This document shows, piece after piece, positions 6,472 through 6,557 of a DNA stretch of 6,557 nucleotides (positions are counted from its first letter, which is position 1; every line of letters begins with the position of its first letter). The DNA is from an uncultured Lachnospiraceae bacterium (lineage in GTDB: Bacteria > Bacillota > Clostridia > Lachnospirales > Lachnospiraceae), in NCBI GenBank assembly GCA_945836355.1, contig CAMALD010000076.1, forward strand, positions 1 to 6,557, read 5' to 3'. The notes below the pieces were generated by a model, which was not told the DNA's origin, made no database searches, and saw only the letters and a program-made list of their open reading frames with translations. A program made the position numbers and the translations under genes.

Positions 6472-6481
6472 TAAGGAGGTG
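6472..6481 (+). promoter_or_regulatory. Strong Shine-Dalgarno site of rpmA
   Basis: TAAGGAGGTG is a ten-base match to the 3' end of 16S rRNA, six bases before the ATG at 6488. It decides the rpmA start: the in-frame ATG at 6497 (codon 4) would be 15 bases away, too far. Confidence 0.88.
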
Positions 6482-6487
6482 TAGGTC

Positions 6488-6557
6488 ATGTTGAAGATGA
6501 ACCTTCAGTTTTTCGCTCATAAAAAGGGTGTTGGTTCTACTAAGAACGGTAGAGATT
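6488..6557 (+). CDS. rpmA: 50S ribosomal protein L27 (bL27), 3' end cut by window, with Prp-cleaved N-terminal extension
   Basis: L27 lies at the peptidyl transferase centre of the large subunit, where its N-terminal tail reaches toward the tRNA ends. Only 23 codons are present. The first nine residues, MLKMNLQFF, match the Firmicutes extension (Staphylococcus aureus has MLKLNLQFF), and the next residues AHKKGVGSTKNGRD match the start of mature L27 in bacteria such as E. coli (AHKK, then GGSTRNGRD). Cleavage by Prp is expected between Phe9 and Ala10, exposing the functional tail. The protease gene lies immediately upstream. A very strong Shine-Dalgarno site fixes the start. The gene runs off the window's right edge with no sign of damage. 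Confidence 0.96.
   Translation, partial: MLKMNLQFFAHKKGVGSTKNGRD

Overview
The window reads as ordinary chromosomal core DNA of a Clostridia-type Firmicute, most likely a member of the Lachnospiraceae or a close relative. Four things point that way: an L21-type RNA leader upstream of rplU, a Prp protease gene between rplU and rpmA, an L27 that starts with the nine-residue extension Prp removes, and a DUF512 radical-SAM gene next to der. The family-level placement is an inference from gene content and protein style, not from a search. All genes are on the + strand and tightly packed. I see no mobile element, CRISPR array, tRNA, rRNA or integration site, and no intergenic stretch reaches 300 bases.

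Left block (1-5678). The 3' part of aroA (shikimate pathway, cut by the window edge) overlaps by 17 bases the start of an uncharacterised PDZ/radical-SAM/DUF512 protein gene. Then come der (tandem GTPase for 50S assembly), plsY (acyl-phosphate:glycerol-3-phosphate acyltransferase) and gpsA (glycerol-3-phosphate dehydrogenase). GpsA makes the glycerol-3-phosphate that PlsY acylates, so these two are consecutive steps of phospholipid synthesis. Gaps between these genes are 14 to 45 bases and no terminator hairpin is visible, so they probably form one transcription unit. One possible extra promoter lies inside the end of the DUF512 gene, ahead of der.

Right block (5679-6557). A 134-base gap holds an A-rich tract, a strong sigma-A-like promoter and a structured 5' leader. 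The leader matches the L21 leader type in its position, its fold and its conserved 3' end. It is followed by rplU (L21), prp (ysxB) and the first 70 bases of rpmA (L27). Prp cleaves the N-terminal extension of L27, so protease and substrate are adjacent genes of one operon.

I found no clearly new multi-gene system. The most open item is the DUF512 radical-SAM protein, whose biochemical role I do not know to be established. Next are possible alternative pairings in the L21 leader, and non-standard substrate-site residues in the EPSP synthase.
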